A stretch of 64,000 nt of DNA from Oryzias latipes (taxonomy: Eukaryota; Chordata; Actinopteri; Beloniformes; Adrianichthyidae), in the NCBI RefSeq assembly GCF_002234675.1, contig NC_019869.2, positions 15,609,015 through 15,673,014 on the forward strand. Reading direction: 5' to 3'. The position numbers were made by a program, and so were the translations under genes. Of the stretch, positions 1-27,793 are shown one piece after another (positions within the stretch are counted from its first letter, which is position 1; the number at the start of each line of letters is the position of its first letter). Under the pieces are notes generated by a model. The model was not told the DNA's origin, did no database searches, and saw nothing but the letters and a program-made list of their open reading frames with translations.

Positions 1-825
1 TAATCTCATACTGATGAATTTGATTTGTGCAAACATGTCATTACACACATTTTTGCCTGGTCAAAATGTTAATTATTGTCACTTTTAGAGGATTGATAAG
101 AAAGATGGTGAGGAAAGTATGAATAAAAGGAAAAGTGATTGAATTGTATGTTAAGATTCTAACATACAATAGAAAGAAATGTTAAGCATGATATGAGGTC
201 AAAGAAGAAGTTCGCAGCATGTCACAGTGAGCCATTTCTGCTGGGTCTTATCCCACATTACAGTCGGACTGTGATATCTGGTAAACCCCTTGAAAGAGTT
301 TAAGTATTAGTCCCCTATGGATCTCCCACTACCAATATAAACAAAGAGTATTTCCTACTTTGAAGTTTTTAAATATTTCATCCAATCATTAAAAGAAAAG
401 CATGCCAGAGCCCCACATGTTTTCTTTGTAAGCGTATAACTGAAACAAATGACAATCACAAAAACAAATGTTTTTTATTCAACCAGAAAAGGCTTACCGT
501 AATAATTGATAATTGTGAAAAAATTTCATTTCAAAGTAGGGCTTTAAAAAGGAAAAAAAAAACTTATTGTTTATACTCACACTACTTTCAATAATCACAT
601 GTCTTTATTGTGAAAAACCCACAGCATCTTTGTTTTTTGTGACGAGCTTGTTTTTCTTCTTTTGAGAAAGTGTCTTCCTGTGCCTTGTTTTGGTTGACTT
701 TTTTTTCAAGCATACATTTTCCTGTAGATTTGTGGTACTGCACGTCTGCATCCATCTGCATTTTTTTAAATGAATCAAAGGCCAGTTTACTTTAGCATAA
801 GGAGGTAATTTGCATGTTTCTGCAG
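1..825 (+). other. eno2 intron (5' part)
   Basis: AT-rich sequence ending in a pyrimidine-rich tract and the acceptor tgcag before the exon at 826. I searched it for the preceding enolase exons (N-terminal segments) and saw none, so they lie outside the window. Nothing else is recognised here. Confidence 0.7.
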
Positions 826-9646
<8,821 letters not shown>

Positions 9647-10580
9647 AACTGACAGACGGATGCCTCATGCACGCATGCACACAAGCGCACACACAAACTG
9701 ATGTAAACAACAACCGAGAAATGAGCCATGTACAAAGAAAGACCTTACAAATTCAGGAAAAAAAGAGCCAAGCCACATTAACGAATCAATTATGCACTGG
9801 ACTGAAGGGACGGAGGTGATTCTATATGCACCCACATTTATAGAGTAGGCAGATGAAACACCTGACAATACATATAATGTATCTATAAGCCAGACGTGCA
9901 CTGTTACTGTAGAATTAGTTCATGTACAGTTAAACCTGCCAAACGAAACATTTTGTTGTAAAAACAGAAATGAGCAGATAAGCTGTAGAATAAAGAGAAG
10001 CATGCAACTGGAGGAGAAAACACCAAACAAAAAACAGTGCAGATTCAGGGACCGAGCACACACAACACAACACAACACACAGCTTAACAGGAACACACAC
10101 ACACACCTGCACTCTGATCAACTTCACTCACTCACTCCCAGTCTCCTTTTTCTTCTCGTCGTCTGTTTCTCAGTTTCACTCCCCCTGTTTTCTCCTCGTC
10201 TCAATGTGATCCTGATTATTTGTCCTCCATGCTTGAAGACCTGCCTGTCTTGAAGTAGAAATGACTTAAACCCGAGTCCATGTGTTCCTTAACCCCCCCC
10301 AGGACTTTCCTCATGAGTGTTGCGTTGAACCTTCCATCAGGTGATCCTACAACATCTACTAAAGCTCAGACTCATTAGATCTGCGCTTCAGATCAAAGCT
10401 CCGTTTCTGTCTGTGAGGTTTACTCAGGTCAACTTTAACTTTACCAGTGACATTCAACACAGTGAGAGAAGCAGATGCTACAGTTTAGTTATTGCTCTGC
10501 ATGCAAACACACATGTTTACTGAAGGGAAAAATCATCAACAAATTCAAAGGTGATACAATAAAGAAAATCTAAAAGTGAC
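9647..10580 (+). other. eno2: eno2 3' UTR with two poly(A) signals
   Basis: The sequence after the eno2 stop codon has AATAAA at 9989-9994 and again at 10558-10563. The second is followed within 30 bases by a GT-rich stretch, as expected downstream of a cleavage site. The transcript end is therefore placed near 10.58 kb, about 260 bases from the stop codon of the opposing tpi1 gene. A short CA repeat lies at about 10088-10106. Confidence 0.55.
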
Positions 10581-10839
10581 CTAAGAGCTGTGATTTGTGT
10601 GACTTACACAGACACCAACCACATTTTCTTATAATTGTTATTCTAAATGTGGACTAGAAATGGTTTGGTTTTCTATGCAAAATAATTTAAACCAAACAGG
10701 ACAGCAAAAATTCCACCTGCTTGAAAGAAAAACTCATATTTACTTCTATTTAGCTATTGAGCCCAGATTTTTAGCCCATGCATGGGGACACCAAGAGACA
10801 GCTGAAAGTCTGCAGAGCGTTTGGCATTGATGGACAGTA

Positions 10840-16940
<6,101 letters not shown>

Positions 16941-17726
16941 TGCAGAACTCTATTTATTAGAAAGGTTCCCAGCAAACATTTTGCCTTTTTTACACAGGAG
17001 ATACACAAGTGTACAGGAACTACAAATTGCCACTGAGCTGAGTCAGGAATAAAATCAAGTTTACAGTTTATTTTACAGTATTTTTCAGTCTTTCTGCCTG
17101 GCTGCAGCAAATGTGGACCATCATTTATTTGAAAAACTCATTAGTAAATGAAACAAACTTGCTGTTTGTTAGCAGGAGATGTTTTTTACTAAATGTGTAC
17201 CAAATAAAAGACACTGTGCATCAAGCCTCCATTCTAACTGTAAAATCACAAAAACAAATGAATGTACATGTAAGCCGTTTATCTAGGTGCAGGGCTCTTT
17301 TACAGGTCAAAAAACTTAAAGACAAAAATAAAGTAATCTGTTATTCTATGAATTAAATTATTATTTACGTTTTTTTTCTTTAATTGTTAAAAATCTAAAC
17401 TTGTTTGATGATTTTAAGAAGAATTTAGTCATTTTATCCCTCATAAGTTTCAGCATTTACACTTTCTCAGTGACATTAAAGCTGGCATGTGCACAGCGGG
17501 ATGAGCTGTGCAGTTTTACCTGATGCCATTAACACAAATGGCTAATTTGCAAATGATTTGCATGCTTAGTTTTGGAAAAAGAGGAGAGAAAAACAGGAAG
17601 AGAAGAAGGGTTCATGTTGCACAATTGTCTCCGGTTTTGTTTGTTTTTCTCCTCCTTCCTGTCTTCACCCCTTCCTCCCTCCCTCTTTCTCTTGTCTTCC
17701 AGGTGTGTTCTCAATCACGTCCTGCT

Positions 17727-20700
17727 TCAGTTCCACAGTTTGAGGAAGCTGTCCCAGGATCCTGTGCAGACGCCCATGCCGTCTTCGGGGACGCCGGTGC
17801 AGCTCACCCTGTTGTCATGGCCAGACAGCACGCCTGAAGGAGGAGAGCAGAGCGTCACTGAACAAAGTTGGAAAAATGTAAAGATAAATAGGTTGAAGAT
17901 TGCAACTTGAGATCGAAAAAAAGAGAAGAAGAAAAATACATTTCAGGATAAAATAAAAAATGTGTGGTTTTAAATCATTAGACCAAAATAATAAATAAAA
18001 AATGATTGAGAGGAAGAGGACAGAAGGATGGACACAGTAAGGGATGGAAAAGATGAAAAACGATGGTAACTGCAACAATAAATAGAAAGAAAGGAAGAGA
18101 ATATAAAACTTGAAGCAGAGATCAACAGATAGGTTCAGAAAGAGTAGAAAAAAAACTGGAAAAAAAAGAACTAAGGGATAGAAAATGGATGTGAAAAAAA
18201 GGATTTTTCTGATTTCATCACCTCTCTATGCCGACTTCACCAGACACCACTCACCGACTTTCTCCCCCTTCAGGGAGTCCCAAATGTGGCAGTTGAAGTC
18301 ATCATAACCTGCGAAGATAAGGCGGCCCGAGTTGGACAGAGCCAGAGACGTGACGCCGGCGTTCAGGCTGGAGTCCGTGTAGTCCAGCACCTCCTGGTCG
18401 GCGCGCAGGTCGTACATCTTGCAGGAGCAGTCGTCAGAGCCTGTGATGACAGCATTTCCACTGGGGAAGAACTGCAAAATAAACAAAGTCCTTAGTGAGA
18501 AATTTGAACGTCAGTGATTTTACTTTTTATGAACATTAAAGATAAGCAGATAAATGAATTATTATATTTATAATTTGCATTTTTCTTCTGATTTTACAGT
18601 CTATTTTAAATACTTTTACAGGCAGTTATAAAATATATATTAAAAGAAGAACACTTTTTAACGTCTTAATGAAAACCCACAATTGTCCAGAAACCCAAAT
18701 GTAACCAGGTTATGGTATTTCTGGTGTGTGCTGTGTGTGAGGCATCATCACAGGATCCTCACAGCAATGGCATTGATGTCGCTGGTGTGTCCAGAGAAGG
18801 TCTGCTTGCAGGCTCCTTCCCTCACGTCCCACAGTTTGGCCAGAGAGTCGCAGGCTCCAGAGATGAAGTAGTTCATGTCAGGAGAAAGAGCCAGCGACAT
18901 GCAGTCTCCAATGTGGTTGGTGAAGATAATCTTCTGCTTGCCGGTCTCCAGGTCCCACAGGCAGCTGAGGATCAGGAGAAGCATAACGGATCAGTCTGAT
19001 CAAAACATGTTTAAAAAAAATGTCTGTTTTCTGTGAGAGTCAACATTTGTGTAAGAAAAAAAATACATTTTCAATCCACTGGTCAACAAGTAAACAAAGC
19101 TGCTTCTAGCTGGGGTTCAATACATGTTAGTCGTGATTTAGTTTACACTCTGTGTTTTTGTGGCAAAAAAATAACGCAGACAAATGATGAAAGAACGAGT
19201 GAAGTGTATTTTTCTGTAAAAATACAGATTACTCTTAAACTAAAGTTTTAACCCAGAAGTAGTTTCACCTAGAAATGTTGTAAATTGTATTATTTTATGG
19301 ATAGCCCATTCCTTACCTAATATTTCGGTGTCACAGTATTTTGTAATACGTTTTTTTGTTTTTTCTGGGTTCCTATCATTTCCGAAACAAAACCATTTTA
19401 GTTTTATTATTTTCCCCAAAAAATTTAAAAGCTGCTGCATATTTAAAAAGCAAATCTCTGCATTGATATAACATACATTTAGTTTGTTTAAGAAACCTTG
19501 AAGGTAACGTCTAAGTTTAAAAAAAAAAAAGAAGTTTATATTGGAAAAATGTCCCGTTTTTAAACAGACCTTTGAACCGTAAATCTGCATCCTTATTGAG
19601 TTTATTTAGGTATTCAAAGCAATATTTTAATGTGAAAAACTGAACATTTTCCAGCAGCTCCAGAGTTCACAACTGTGATCAAACCCAAAGAAATAAAAAA
19701 CTAAAAAACCCACCAGGTGGTGTCACCGGAGGCTGTCAGAATTTCTGAGTCACTAAGGAAACGGCAGCAGGACAGGTAACCTAGAGAGGTGAGAAAGACC
19801 GTTTTTCCATCATCATTTATTACATTTTCATTGATAAAAGTAGAGGAAGACATCTGAAGAGCATAACTGACCTGTGTGTGCATCCAGCTCCCTGAGGGTC
19901 TTTGGGCTGGCAGCCTTGATGTTGTAGACTGTGCAGATGTTATCCAGACCACCGCTGGCCACCAGGTTTCCTGAGGGGGCGAAGGCGACACTCATCACCC
20001 AGGCAGACTTGAGAGGAACGGCGACCAACTGAGGAGAGAAATTCCATTTATTCCCAATGTCACCTTTAGATCTATGATCATGTTTTCTAGCATATATGAA
20101 AAAGATTTGAGCCCACCCTAAATTCAAACTACTGTCTCAGTAGTTTTCTAAAGGTTTCCTAAAGCCAGAGGTGTTCTTCAAGTTCTAAACTCAGTGAGTA
20201 ACTATTTTTGATATAGAAAAAATCTTTTACAACAAAATGTTAAAAATCTTTGGTATTTCTGAAAGAAAATGGGAGGTTTTGACGTTTTTATATATAATAT
20301 ACCTTGCAATTCTTCAATCCACAAATGACTGCAAGATAAATGAGCAGATTTTCCTTTTTCTAGGTTTGATGATTCAATCGAGTCTGTTTTCTGTTTAAAC
20401 ACTCTTTGGGCGTGCAGCAATCTTTTTTGTATTTTGACATGCGAGCTGACCAATCCCAACAACAAAAAAAGGTGGTTGAAGAAAGAAACTTGAGCAAATA
20501 TGAATCTATAAGGTACTTTTTGCAGACTTCTTCTTAAAGCATAGAAAAACCACATTTTAAAATTATATATGTAAAAAAGACAATAAAGAGAAAAGAAAAA
20601 GGCCTTAGTATCACAGATAGTAGCATTATAACTCATAAAAATATTTTAAAACAAACTAACCTAAACAAGCAAAATATTTAAATCTTTTACATAAAACTGA

Positions 20701-21883
20701 AACTTTGACAGCATCTGCAGAAAAAAATGATAATTTTTAAGTAAATGGAAATACATTTGTGTATTTCTGTATCTTGTTTTACTTTTTTACTATCCAATCA
20801 TTACATGACTAATTATCCTAAGTTTTATGTATTTTTGTATGGATACATGTATTTTTTTTCTTTAAGCTTCTCTGAATGGATTACTTGAAATGAACCAATT
20901 CCAACTTGCACAGTTTGGAACCCCAGATGCATATGTTGGAAACACCTCATAGATGGAGAACTGACCTTATTCCCGGTGAAAGTATCCCAGACCAGAAGCT
21001 TGCCATCCTGTGATGCACTGACCATTGACCTTTGAAACAGAGCAGGGTGACATTATGCATGTATTTGGAGAAAGCCTTTAACACTTTATTTTTATTTGCT
21101 TTTATACAAAAAAAAAAACAAACAAACTAAAACATGCTTTAAAATCTTTTAAAAAAACTGCTGTGAGATAACTGTAAAGTGAAATGTTACCCGTTTGGTT
21201 TAGTTAAAAAAAAGTCTTGTTAAGAATAAAAAGCTTGTTTTCTATTTTGAGGGGTGACAATGCTTCATAAATGTTAGTGCAGAATTTCTGTGCTTTTCCA
21301 TTTCCTCACCTGGAATCTGCTGACCAGTGCATGGCATAGATCTTTGCCAGGTGACCCTTCAGGTTCTTCCTGAGTTTGAGTTGGACCCGACCCACTGAAG
21401 CCACTCCACCTGCAGCCGCTGACATGCTCCCATCATTTGCTGCTTTACGAGCAGCCTGGAAGTCAAAAGCATCACACAGAGTAGAGTTATGTTGTTCTGT
21501 TTTCTTATTTATCAGGAGAAATGCAATAAAAGTAAAAAAATTAAAGAACCATCAAGCCAGGTCATCTTTTAATTGTTAGAATAAAATTAGGTTTTATTTG
21601 CTAACAAGAAAAAACAACTAGTTCAGAACAAAATGAGGATTTTCCCATTTAACTAACCGACAATGTCCCCATTTGCTTTGATTTTAAGTTTCTTTTTAAC
21701 ATTAGTTTGAAGCTTGGTAAAAAAAAACTGAGTTCCATTTTAATTGAAACTAACTACAAAAAACACATAATACTTGAATGTACCCATGTACTGATGGATG
21801 AACAAACCACTCACCTCAATCTGCGTACGGAGTGCATCACACTCCTTTTTCAGTGCATCCATTTCAGCTTTCTCAGCTGCCAT
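17727..21883 (-). CDS. gnb3: G-protein subunit beta-3 (8 coding exons, complete)
   Basis: WD40 beta-propeller subunit of heterotrimeric G proteins; beta-3 partners cone transducin. Coding exons, from the start: 21883-21815, 21455-21310, 21029-20966, 20028-19872, 19780-19714, 18964-18763, 18471-18255, 17833-17727 (stop TGA 17727-17729). They sum to 1029 nt (342 aa). The N-terminal helix is followed by seven WD repeats: [85 protein letters not shown] and [11 protein letters not shown]. Length, end FLKLWN and locus favour GNB3; GNB5 is excluded by sequence. The exon of 146 bp equals the separate 39- and 107-bp exons of mammals. The WD-repeat 2 exon is 157 bp, two codons shorter than the usual 163, in the loop before RELDAHTG. 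Paralog a or b is not resolved. Confidence 0.95.
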
Positions 21884-21925
21884 GGCAACGGCTGGTCAAG
21901 GAGGTTATTGACAGACAAACCAACC
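21884..21925 (-). other. gnb3: gnb3 5' UTR, part on the first coding exon
   Basis: Minus-strand sequence between a good acceptor (tctatctccag, exon border at 21925) and the ATG at 21883. It is non-coding, so at least one further upstream exon is expected. Confidence 0.6.
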
Positions 21926-23782
21926 CTGGAGATAGAAAGAGATGGAAAGTGCTGAGTTTTTTTTTTTTGTTTTTTTTTGCACAAAGATCAAAGTAAGATC
22001 TTGTAGTTTTTGTGAAACATCTTTCTGTTAAGTCAAAGCTGCAAAGTTGGTTGATCAAAAGTACAGAACTTAAAGAAAGGACTCAAATGACGTGTGAGGT
22101 GACACCTCAAAGAGAAAGTGCAGTTGCATCCTAAAGTTTGTAGATTAGCTGCAACTAGCAACCTGTAATCTCAAAATGCTTTCTTCTTCTTATAAAGGGG
22201 GTCACGATAATCAGTTGGGATTAAAAGTGAAAAAAGACACAACCCTAAGACACACAGTGAGAGGTTTACACACAAAGGCCTACACATACGCATGGATTAC
22301 AACAGTCTAGTCCCTCTTTCCAATTCTATCTGCTGCAAAATGTTAATGTACAACATTAATAGGATAATTTTCATTATTCACTTGTTATTTTGTCAAATGT
22401 TTGGTTCTAGAGTTTGGAGTTTATGAAGCAGCTGTTTCTTTGCTAAATTCCAGTGAAATATGCTCCAAATACAAATTTCCAGATTTAATATTGTGAGTTT
22501 TAACGGCAGTCCCGGCGGCTGTCTGAAGTTTCCCAACAGCCCTGCATGCAGCACTGAAATGTATGTGCCTAATACTCTGTAATAGGATACTGACGTATAA
22601 GCAATTTATCAGCACTTTATGTCCACATTTTCCAATTATTTTGCTAAACTAAAACTGCTTTTCATTTGAGCAAAATGCCAAACAGACATTATGCAAATAA
22701 ACATGATCATTGTTATCGTAATGTTATATATTTTGTGTTAACTGAGCTTGTACACTATTGCAGTAACAACCACATTTCCCAGGATGGAATCAATAAAATA
22801 TCTTTAATGCATTGTCTCTAATTATTCCATTACTACAAAGATTGATAAAAGTATGACTTCTGCTTTACTACATAATGCAAATTAACAAAATGTTGAGTTT
22901 CTGCAGCTTTCATACACATGCTTGTTTTGCACAAACATTTGTCGAACAGTGAAGGTTCAGAATAGATAGACCTGATGAAAATCTAACTTGAATGAATTAG
23001 GGCCCGGAGGAGACGACAACCAGTAGTTTCAATGCTGAAGAGTTAGAGGATAGTTTGCTGCAAAACTTTAGGTCGTAGCAGGAGATCTTAAGAAGAGCTT
23101 TAAGGGTCCAATCTCCTGTCATCCGATTATTAACTAGCCTCTACCTCAGGATCAGGGAAAGAGGTAGGGCAGCTGATCTGGATGGCTTCACTTTTGCTGT
23201 CCTGCTTTTACAGCTAAGGTCCAAGTTAGATAAGAATGTCACCATAAAACTCACCCATTGCTGTTTTTAAAGGTCTGTTACTCTCAGAAATAAAATAAAA
23301 AAAGAAAAGGATTTTGTTGCAAATAAAAGATGCAGTTGAAACCACAAAAGCACATGCTGCTTGAGGTTAGGCCTTGTGTGAGAGATTATGGCTGCCACCT
23401 GTGGCTAAAATCCTCTTTTGCTCAAAATCCAGATATCACCTTCGAAAGATCTAAAAAAAATCACTGAATTTCACAAAGCAAAACATGGCTTTGATGAAAA
23501 GAAGATTTCAAGAATTTTTTTTAGGATTTGGGATAAAATTTGCATGGAAGTCTGCACTTGGAAAATCGAAAAATCAAATGAAGAGGTGCAGAATTAAAGC
23601 AATAATTACTGGTTCATTCACTATTGCAAGGTTGTACCGTTAAACCAAAGACCATTTTCTTATATTTTGAAGGAAAATAGTCTAAATGTCTTGTAAAATG
23701 ATGGATACCTCTTCAGTTTGTGTCTGTTTTTTTTTTTTTATAAGCAAAAGAAGCTCCTGCAGGGGAAGCATAAAGTACTCAC

Positions 23783-23960
23783 TTCTTCCACTCTCAGCAC
23801 AGATCCTTCTCCTTCCCCGCACTGCTGTAGTTCCTGGTCCCAGAAAGCTCCGTCTCTCTCCTGGCCTTGGAGCTCCTTTAGATCCCACAATCCCAAGTTA
23901 CACAGGCTGCTCACTGGCTCCTCTGATGCTCTCCCCTGGTAGACTGCTGGTGTAGCTTTA
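23783..23960 (-). other. gnb3: Candidate gnb3 non-coding first exon
   Basis: Minus-strand GC-richer block with a near-perfect splice donor (gaa|gtgagtact, exon border at 23783). It lies about 1.9 kb upstream of the gnb3 acceptor at 21925, on the same strand. The right border (transcription start) is a guess. cDNA would be needed to confirm it. Confidence 0.4.
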
Positions 23961-24420
23961 CTTGCAAAAAAAAGTCCAACAGATGAGGATTGGAGGGGAT
24001 GAAGGAGATAAGGGATGAAGGGATAAAGCTCAAAGATGGAAACAAAGAGGGAAGACAGAGGAAAAAAAAGAGGGCCAAGGAGTAAGGCAAGAAGAACCAC
24101 GTAAAGTGATTGGAAGGAGAAAACGAGGTTATGGGGTCAGAGGACATGAGCAGGAGCAGAAGTGAAAGAAGAGGATAAAAGGAAAAGGTAAATGAGAATC
24201 TTACTGAGAGCTAAACTTTTATCTGTCAAGCAAAATTCACAGCAAAAGATTGGAAAGCAAAGTTGATCGTTTATCTTGAAAACTGTAAGTCTTTCAAGCA
24301 AACAAGATATTGCAGAAAAAAAGAATAGAATAAAACAAATTTTAATCAAAAGTGTAATAAAGACATGCTTCAGTAACTTTCAAGCATCACATCACTGCAG
24401 GCATTAATGTCCTTGCCCTG

Positions 24421-24620
24421 TACTGGAGGGTTCTTGCCAGGGATGGGTTGATAGGATGGATGGTCTGGAGCACAAGTTGGCCGGGTGGGATTGGTTTGGC
24501 AGAGCTAATGAGCTGAACCCGGTTAATCATGGTTTAATTGGATATCCGGGGACAGGCAATCTGATTAGGGAATTAGAGCAGGTCTGGTTAAACGTGCGTC
24601 ACACCTGACAAACGGGAAAG
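24421..24620 (-). promoter_or_regulatory. Candidate regulatory element upstream of gnb3
   Basis: A 200-base block of higher complexity and GC content than its surroundings, without an open frame. It holds TAATC/GATTA homeodomain cores at 24524-24528 and 24563-24567, and a GGGATTGG near 24488-24495. These resemble sites for K50 homeodomain proteins (Otx/Crx type), which control photoreceptor genes. A TAATCC is also at 25371-25376 and GGATTA at 22294-22299. This is inference from motifs only. Confidence 0.3.
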
Positions 24621-27600
24621 GCAGGCAGCAACGCTGGATCAAGAATCAAACAGTTTCAAAGTGAGACAAGGCCTTGATGAGAAACAGGAATAAACTCCAG
24701 ATTTTCTGATCTTTGTTCTGTTTTAGGCATTCCATTTCTCCAGAAGGTTATGGCTCAGTTTGGAAATCAAAGATAAACCACTAGAGACTTTGGGCCAACA
24801 GGGGGCAGGATTTGTGAATAAAATGTAAAAATGCAAAGAAAAGAGAGATGAAATCAGGTAAGAAGTGAAATCAATCTAAATGCTGTGCCAACATTGCGTG
24901 AGGAATGGTCCTGTTTTATTCCCCCCTTATAATCTGAACTCGTGTGTCAGAGAGGATTTCTTTCTTCCAGGAAAAGTGGATGATGGGGAACTCCGAACGG
25001 ATCAAACAAATGATAATTAGATCACATTTCTTCTTAGAGAAAGTGGAAAAGAGTTTCACTGACTATTGCAAGTGCAGACAAATTGAATCATTTTGTTCTC
25101 TCTTTGGAGAACAAAAAGTGTTCTCTAGACACTCAAATTACAGGCAACAAGCTAATCAACTTTTATTCATCCAAATCAAACAATACTACTGTCTGTACAT
25201 TATGAAACAAATGCAGTAAGTACATTTATTCTAAACCAAACTGTTAGAAAAAAGATGCTGTCGATGGTTCAGAGCTTCACATGTTGATAGGTTTGTGTTG
25301 CACAGACAGAGCAGAGAGCCAGCAGTCTCCTTCAACCCTCTTGCCGTGTCTCTCTTTAAGTCTCCGCCAATAATCCAGGCTAATAAAGTGTGACAGAAGA
25401 GGCCTAGATGACTTCCTGGTATCTCTCTGTAATAACAAGCTCAGCAGTAAAACCCTGAATTGAAACCATCTCCTCTTTGGCATCTTCTAACATTTTGGTC
25501 ACCTTTGAGAAAAGTGATTCTAGATGACTGAGAAGGCTGAATGTAGGTTTTTTTTTAAGGTTATATTGGGGAAACTTTTGTTAAAATCTACTTTTTATGA
25601 TGAACAAGAAACTTAAAGAAAATAACAAAAAAGAAACATCTGAGAAAGGATTTTCCTTAATAATCAGAAACTGCAATTCAGTTGCTGAAGAACAGGAGTA
25701 ACAGTTCTGTTTAAACTTCTGTGTGTTAAACATTATATTCCCAGAAAAAAAGGGTAACATGATTACAAGATTTACAGGTACATAACTCTTTTAAAAACAC
25801 TTGTAAAATTTATAAATGGCTAATGGGAAAGCCATTTACACTCTACATATAAAATTGAATAAACTTGCTTTATAAGAAGATATTGAGACTAAGACAGTAT
25901 ATTTTTAAATAAATATGTCTTTTTTCAGAGTGAAGTAGGTTACAATGATTTTTCATTACATTTGGTCATCACAATTTGACTTTGTGCAGGTCATCCATGT
26001 TTGCAGCGACACCTACTGGACGATATAGTCAGTGCCAAATAAAACCAAATTGGGCCATAGTAAATAAAGTCACTGATATATTTCTTTCTTTTTTTTGGAA
26101 TGTTTGCAAGTCCAAATGTTTTAAATGATATTCATACATGAAATAATGCCCTTGAAAAAATGTATATTTGATAATAACAAATGATATGTAATTATTATTA
26201 TATAAAACTAAATATGTACATCATAATAGTCCTCTAAGAGAAAGACGTCTATTTTTAGTTGTCTAAAAAAAGGCTGTCATGTAATATTTTGGACAATATG
26301 TCACAATGCAAGAATAACAATAATAATAATTATAATAACTAAATAGTTATGATGAATCAGTTTAAAATAAAATGACCACCTTAAATATATTTAGTCTCTC
26401 CTTTTCAAGACAACACATTACAAAATTTGACTCTTAAAAATCTTTATTAAAGAAGAAAACTGGGACATTAGTCTTGTGATATTAAAGCAGATCAGTTTTT
26501 ACGATGAATTTGCTTGAAACATATTTTTACATTTATGTGAGCTAAAATTCATTAAAAAATCGTATTTATAAATGTACAATTAATCATAAAATCAATAAAA
26601 AGTAAAAGAAAACTACTTTTTTTGCCCTGATTTTGTTAAAGTAAAAATGTAAAAATATTTCCAAAAACTGAGGCAAAACTTTACGAACATGAAGGTAAAG
26701 CTTCATAGATCATTTTTTTATTAACAAAAAAGTACCGGTAGTCTGCAACAGATCTAAAATGATTCAATGTAAATGTAAGTAAAATAGTTTGTAATCCAAA
26801 ACATGCCTGAATCATAACAGAGCTTCCAGTGCATCCCAGCAGAAACAGGCAGCTGGGATGGTGCAACTCAGACATGAACATATACATGCAGTAAGTGAAT
26901 ACAAACAGATGGCAACAGAAAAAAAAAATGGACGGCTGAATAAAATTTTCTTACGTATTGCAGTTCTCTGTTGATTGGTTGCAAATTTCAGCAAAACACA
27001 ACTAATGAATTCTTTTCTGTGGCAGTTTTATGATAAGTTTTCACCACAAAACTTCAAAAAAGGTCTTCACAATGTTGGTAAATGCAGAACTGTGCATTCA
27101 CACATCCAAAAAAGCATTAAAAGGTTTTTAATAAACCTTTTATTATAAGGATTCATGTCATCACACACTTTTTGTCTTATAACACAGGGACCAATTAGTC
27201 TTTAAAATAAAATTTACTTAGCAAAATTATCCTAATAGTCTCTCACATCACAGTAGATAACTTCTTTTTTTTCCTCTTTGATTTTCCAATGTTATTCATG
27301 CAATGGGAAATGAATGGAATGCACATTTTTTCAATTAAAGTCTTTGTTTCAAAACCTATTATTGTGCAGCAGAAGATTTAAACTTGTTTCAGTTTTGAAA
27401 AAATGGCAGCTGTGGCCTTAAGGGACTGACTTTCCTGTTAACAGTAACTCCCTCTGAATAGTTTCTATGTAGTTTTTAAAAAACGTGTTCTTGGTTTTCT
27501 GAATTTCATTTTTAAACTTTCCCCCAAAGATGTCTTTATCTCAGGCATGAGTAATGATTCATGAAGGATAAAGGCTTTTTGCTGTTATGGAGTTCACTCC

Positions 27601-27700
27601 TGATGGTTGAACAGAACACCAAAAGTTACTGCTTCTAAACTGTAAATCTACTGCAAATCTACGGCTCAGATAAAGAAAGGTTACTAACATTAAAGTCACA
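24621..27700. other. Intergenic, gnb3 to lectin gene
   Basis: AT-rich sequence (about 3 kb). No open frame looks coding and no repeat family is recognised. The stretch at about 25300-25490 is more complex than the rest and contains the TAATCC noted for the gnb3 upstream region. Confidence 0.5.
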
Positions 27701-27793
27701 GTAAAAACCATTGTGGGACAACTCTGAGATTGGGAATGTAAAACCATAATAAATCCTAGAACTTGTTGTTTTTGGCAGATGGTTGGACAAAGC

